Assembly: GCF_900119155.1 (NCBI RefSeq)
Contig: NZ_FPIR01000008.1
Coordinates: 1-64,000 of the forward strand
DNA: 64,000 nt
Source: Ruminococcus sp. YE71
GTDB taxonomy: Bacteria > Bacillota > Clostridia > Oscillospirales > Ruminococcaceae
Direction: 5' to 3'
This document shows positions 62,318-64,000 of this stretch, piece after piece. The translations under genes were made by a program, and so were the position numbers. The number at the start of each line of letters is the position of its first letter. Within the stretch, counting starts at the first letter, position 1. The notes under the pieces are model-generated. The model ran no database searches. It saw nothing but the letters and a program-made list of their open reading frames with translations, and was not told the origin of the DNA.

Positions 62318-64000
62318 ATGTTAGAAAACGATATTATATTCAAAAAAATAGCTGAGGCATTGCTTGTTGATTATACGAGCGTTTACTATGTCAATGCTGT
62401 CACTAATGAATATCAGTGGTATTCTGCCGATCCCGAGTTCCACTCGCTGCATCTCGAACAGCATGGCAGTGACTTTTTCAAGGATCTCATCACCGATTCC
62501 GAAAAGGTCATCTACGAGGACGACAAGCACATCTTTCAGCATGATATACAGAAAGACAAACTTCTCGAAAAGATCGGCAAGGGCGATATGCATAACATCA
62601 TCTATCGTCTGATGATCGACGGAAAGCCCGTTTACCATACGCTCCGCCTTATCCGCGGGATGTCCGATGAAAGCGACTACTTCATATTCGGCGTCATCAA
62701 CATCGACACCGAATACCGCGAAAAGCTCGAAGCAGAGCGCTTGCAGAACGAGCGCGAGATCTTCGACCAGATAGCAGGAAGCCTTGCGGAACATTACGAT
62801 ACGCTCTATTATGTTGACCTCGAAACGAACAGCTACTTTGAATACTCATCCACCGACACTTACAAGAAGCTGAATATCCCCGTCACGGGAGATGACTTTT
62901 TTACAGAAAGCGAAAAAAATCTGCGCAGATGCGTATATCCCGACGACCTTGAGAAGGTGCTTGAGATATACAAGAAAGAAACCATATTGCAGAATTTGTC
63001 GGTCAACAGGCTGTTTACCGACTCATACCGCCTGCTCGTTGACGGGGAAGTCATGCACATACGCTGTTCACACATTCTCACCAACGATAAAAAGCATCTT
63101 ATCATATGTATCGAGAACATCAACTCCGAGATCTCGGCGATCGAGGAGCTGAACGAGAGCCGCAGAAAAAGCATAACTTACGGTCAGATAGCACAGAGCC
63201 TTGCCTCCCACTACGACGTTATCTACTACGTGGATATGAAGACAAGGAACTATCAGGAGTTCACGGCAAAATCCATCTACGGTTCGTTCGAGTTTCAGGA
63301 GGACGGCAAGGATTTCTTCTATGAGTCTCACAGATATGCGAGGTCGCTTGTACACCCCGACGACCTGAACAGCGTGCTGTCCGTCCTCAGCCGTGATTAT
63401 CTCATTTCCGCACTTGAAGACAAAAAGCAGTTCAGTCTGGACTACAGGCTGATAGTTGACGGTTCGACACAGTACACTCGCATGACCATCATGTGGTCGG
63501 GCGACAGTGCGCACTTTATCATCGGCGTTGAGAATATCGACGCTGAGGTTCGCAAGAAGATGGCACAGCAGGAAGCCCTCGACCACGCTTCACAGCTCGC
63601 TCTGCGCGACGAACTGACGGGAACGAAGAACAAGAACGCCTACAGAGAGCTTGAAAAGACCGTTCAGAACAGCATATCGAGCAAAAACGGCTGTGACCCC
63701 TTCGCGGTGGCAGTCTGCGACATCAACGGTCTGAAACATATAAACGACACCCTCGGACACAAAAAGGGTGACGAATACATCTGCTCGGCCTGCAAGATGA
63801 TATGCGATATTTTCTCTCACAGTCCTGTTTACAGGATAGGCGGAGACGAGTTCGTTGTATTCCTGCGTGGAAAAGATTATTCGCTCAGGGAAGACCTTAT
63901 GACCGATCTGAGCGCTCAGGTCGGGGAGAATATACGGAAGAAGCAGGGACCGATAGTTGCGGCAGGCATATCAGAGTTCGATCCCGATACGGACACGAAG
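62318..64000 (+). CDS. Diguanylate cyclase (GGDEF) with three PAS-like repeats, cut by window edge
   Basis: 561 residues are visible and the gene continues past the window. Three repeats of about 140 residues begin near residues 10, 151 and 290 (KIAEALLVDYTSVYYVNAVT, QIAGSLAEHYDTLYYVDLET, QIAQSLASHYDVIYYVDMKT), each PAS-like and ending in a short helix. A GGDEF domain starts near residue 435 (ALRDELTGTKNKNAY), and the intact RIGGDEFVVFL is at 506-516. There is no TM segment, so the sensor input is cytoplasmic. It should make c-di-GMP from GTP. CGGAGG precedes the ATG. Confidence 0.93.
   Translation, partial: MLENDIIFKKIAEALLVDYTSVYYVNAVTNEYQWYSADPEFHSLHLEQHGSDFFKDLITDSEKVIYEDDKHIFQHDIQKDKLLEKIGKGDMHNIIYRLMIDGKPVYHTLRLIRGMSDESDYFIFGVINIDTEYREKLEAERLQNEREIFDQIAGSLAEHYDTLYYVDLETNSYFEYSSTDTYKKLNIPVTGDDFFTESEKNLRRCVYPDDLEKVLEIYKKETILQNLSVNRLFTDSYRLLVDGEVMHIRCSHILTNDKKHLIICIENINSEISAIEELNESRRKSITYGQIAQSLASHYDVIYYVDMKTRNYQEFTAKSIYGSFEFQEDGKDFFYESHRYARSLVHPDDLNSVLSVLSRDYLISALEDKKQFSLDYRLIVDGSTQYTRMTIMWSGDSAHFIIGVENIDAEVRKKMAQQEALDHASQLALRDELTGTKNKNAYRELEKTVQNSISSKNGCDPFAVAVCDINGLKHINDTLGHKKGDEYICSACKMICDIFSHSPVYRIGGDEFVVFLRGKDYSLREDLMTDLSAQVGENIRKKQGPIVAAGISEFDPDTDTK

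Overview
The window reads as a chromosomal segment of a Gram-positive anaerobe of the class Clostridia, most likely a Ruminococcus-like member of the Oscillospiraceae. The evidence is gene order and content: ylxM-ffh-rpsP-khpA; yicC-remA-gmk-rpoZ-priA-def-fmt-rsmB-(rhomboid-like)-rlmN-prpC-prkC-rsgA-thiN-spoVM; the endospore genes sigG, a ylbJ-like gene, spoVM and a SpoIVFB-like protease; strong AGGAGG-type ribosome sites; and many textbook sigma-A promoters (TTGACA, 17 bp, TATAAT). Coding DNA is fairly GC-rich at third positions and intergenic DNA is AT-rich. This bias leaves long open frames opposite many real genes; those are not annotated.

Layout. 1-230: the 3' end of an IS1182-type transposase. 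300-3,800 (minus): prs, ispD, a polysaccharide deacetylase and a DUF3737 beta-helix protein. 4,040-5,190: an AlaX-type tRNA editing protein. 5,250-8,250 (minus): a complete preQ0/preQ1 operon queD-queE-folE-queC-queF behind a promoter, a preQ1-I-like aptamer and a terminator. 8,345-10,807: a P-loop ATPase, then rtcB behind a long structured leader. 10,844-13,954 (minus): nagA, tRNA-Lys, a GNAT acetyltransferase and a DUF815 ATPase. 14,110-16,562: a zinc phospholipase C-like protein with no normal signal peptide, and a two-gene cheY/cheX module whose CheX carries four 29-residue MshEN-like repeats. 16,797-23,992: DUF3783, an EamA transporter, a PH-domain protein, an FkbM methyltransferase, and a VanR/VanS/VanY-like operon.

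24,034-25,649 (minus): a GyrI-like protein and an aldo/keto reductase. 25,861-28,464: the SRP/ribosome group. 28,524-29,690: a split TSUP transporter converging on ruvX. 29,876-31,952: pheA, ispF and an unrecognised helical protein. 32,105-34,944: a LacI-type regulator and an orphan solute-binding lipoprotein. 35,153-39,776: a thyX-pfpI-fthC-mltG-U32 operon. 39,825-42,451: a tyrosine recombinase and an HtrA protease. 42,664-44,480: sigG and a YlbJ-like gene. 44,557-45,570: a small Cys protein and a HAD phosphatase. 45,665-59,507: a very long housekeeping operon ending with the tiny spoVM gene. 59,575-64,000: a SpoIVFB-like protease, two tandem flavodoxins, an alpha/beta hydrolase, and a GGDEF protein with three sensor-like repeats that runs off the right edge.

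The least ordinary items are the MshEN-repeat CheX with its stand-alone receiver, the rod-like terminator leader of rtcB, a TTTAAG repeat placed identically before the vanRS-like and htrA promoters, and a priA gene with no ATG, GTG or TTG start where its N-terminus should begin. No CRISPR array, prophage or rRNA operon was seen.
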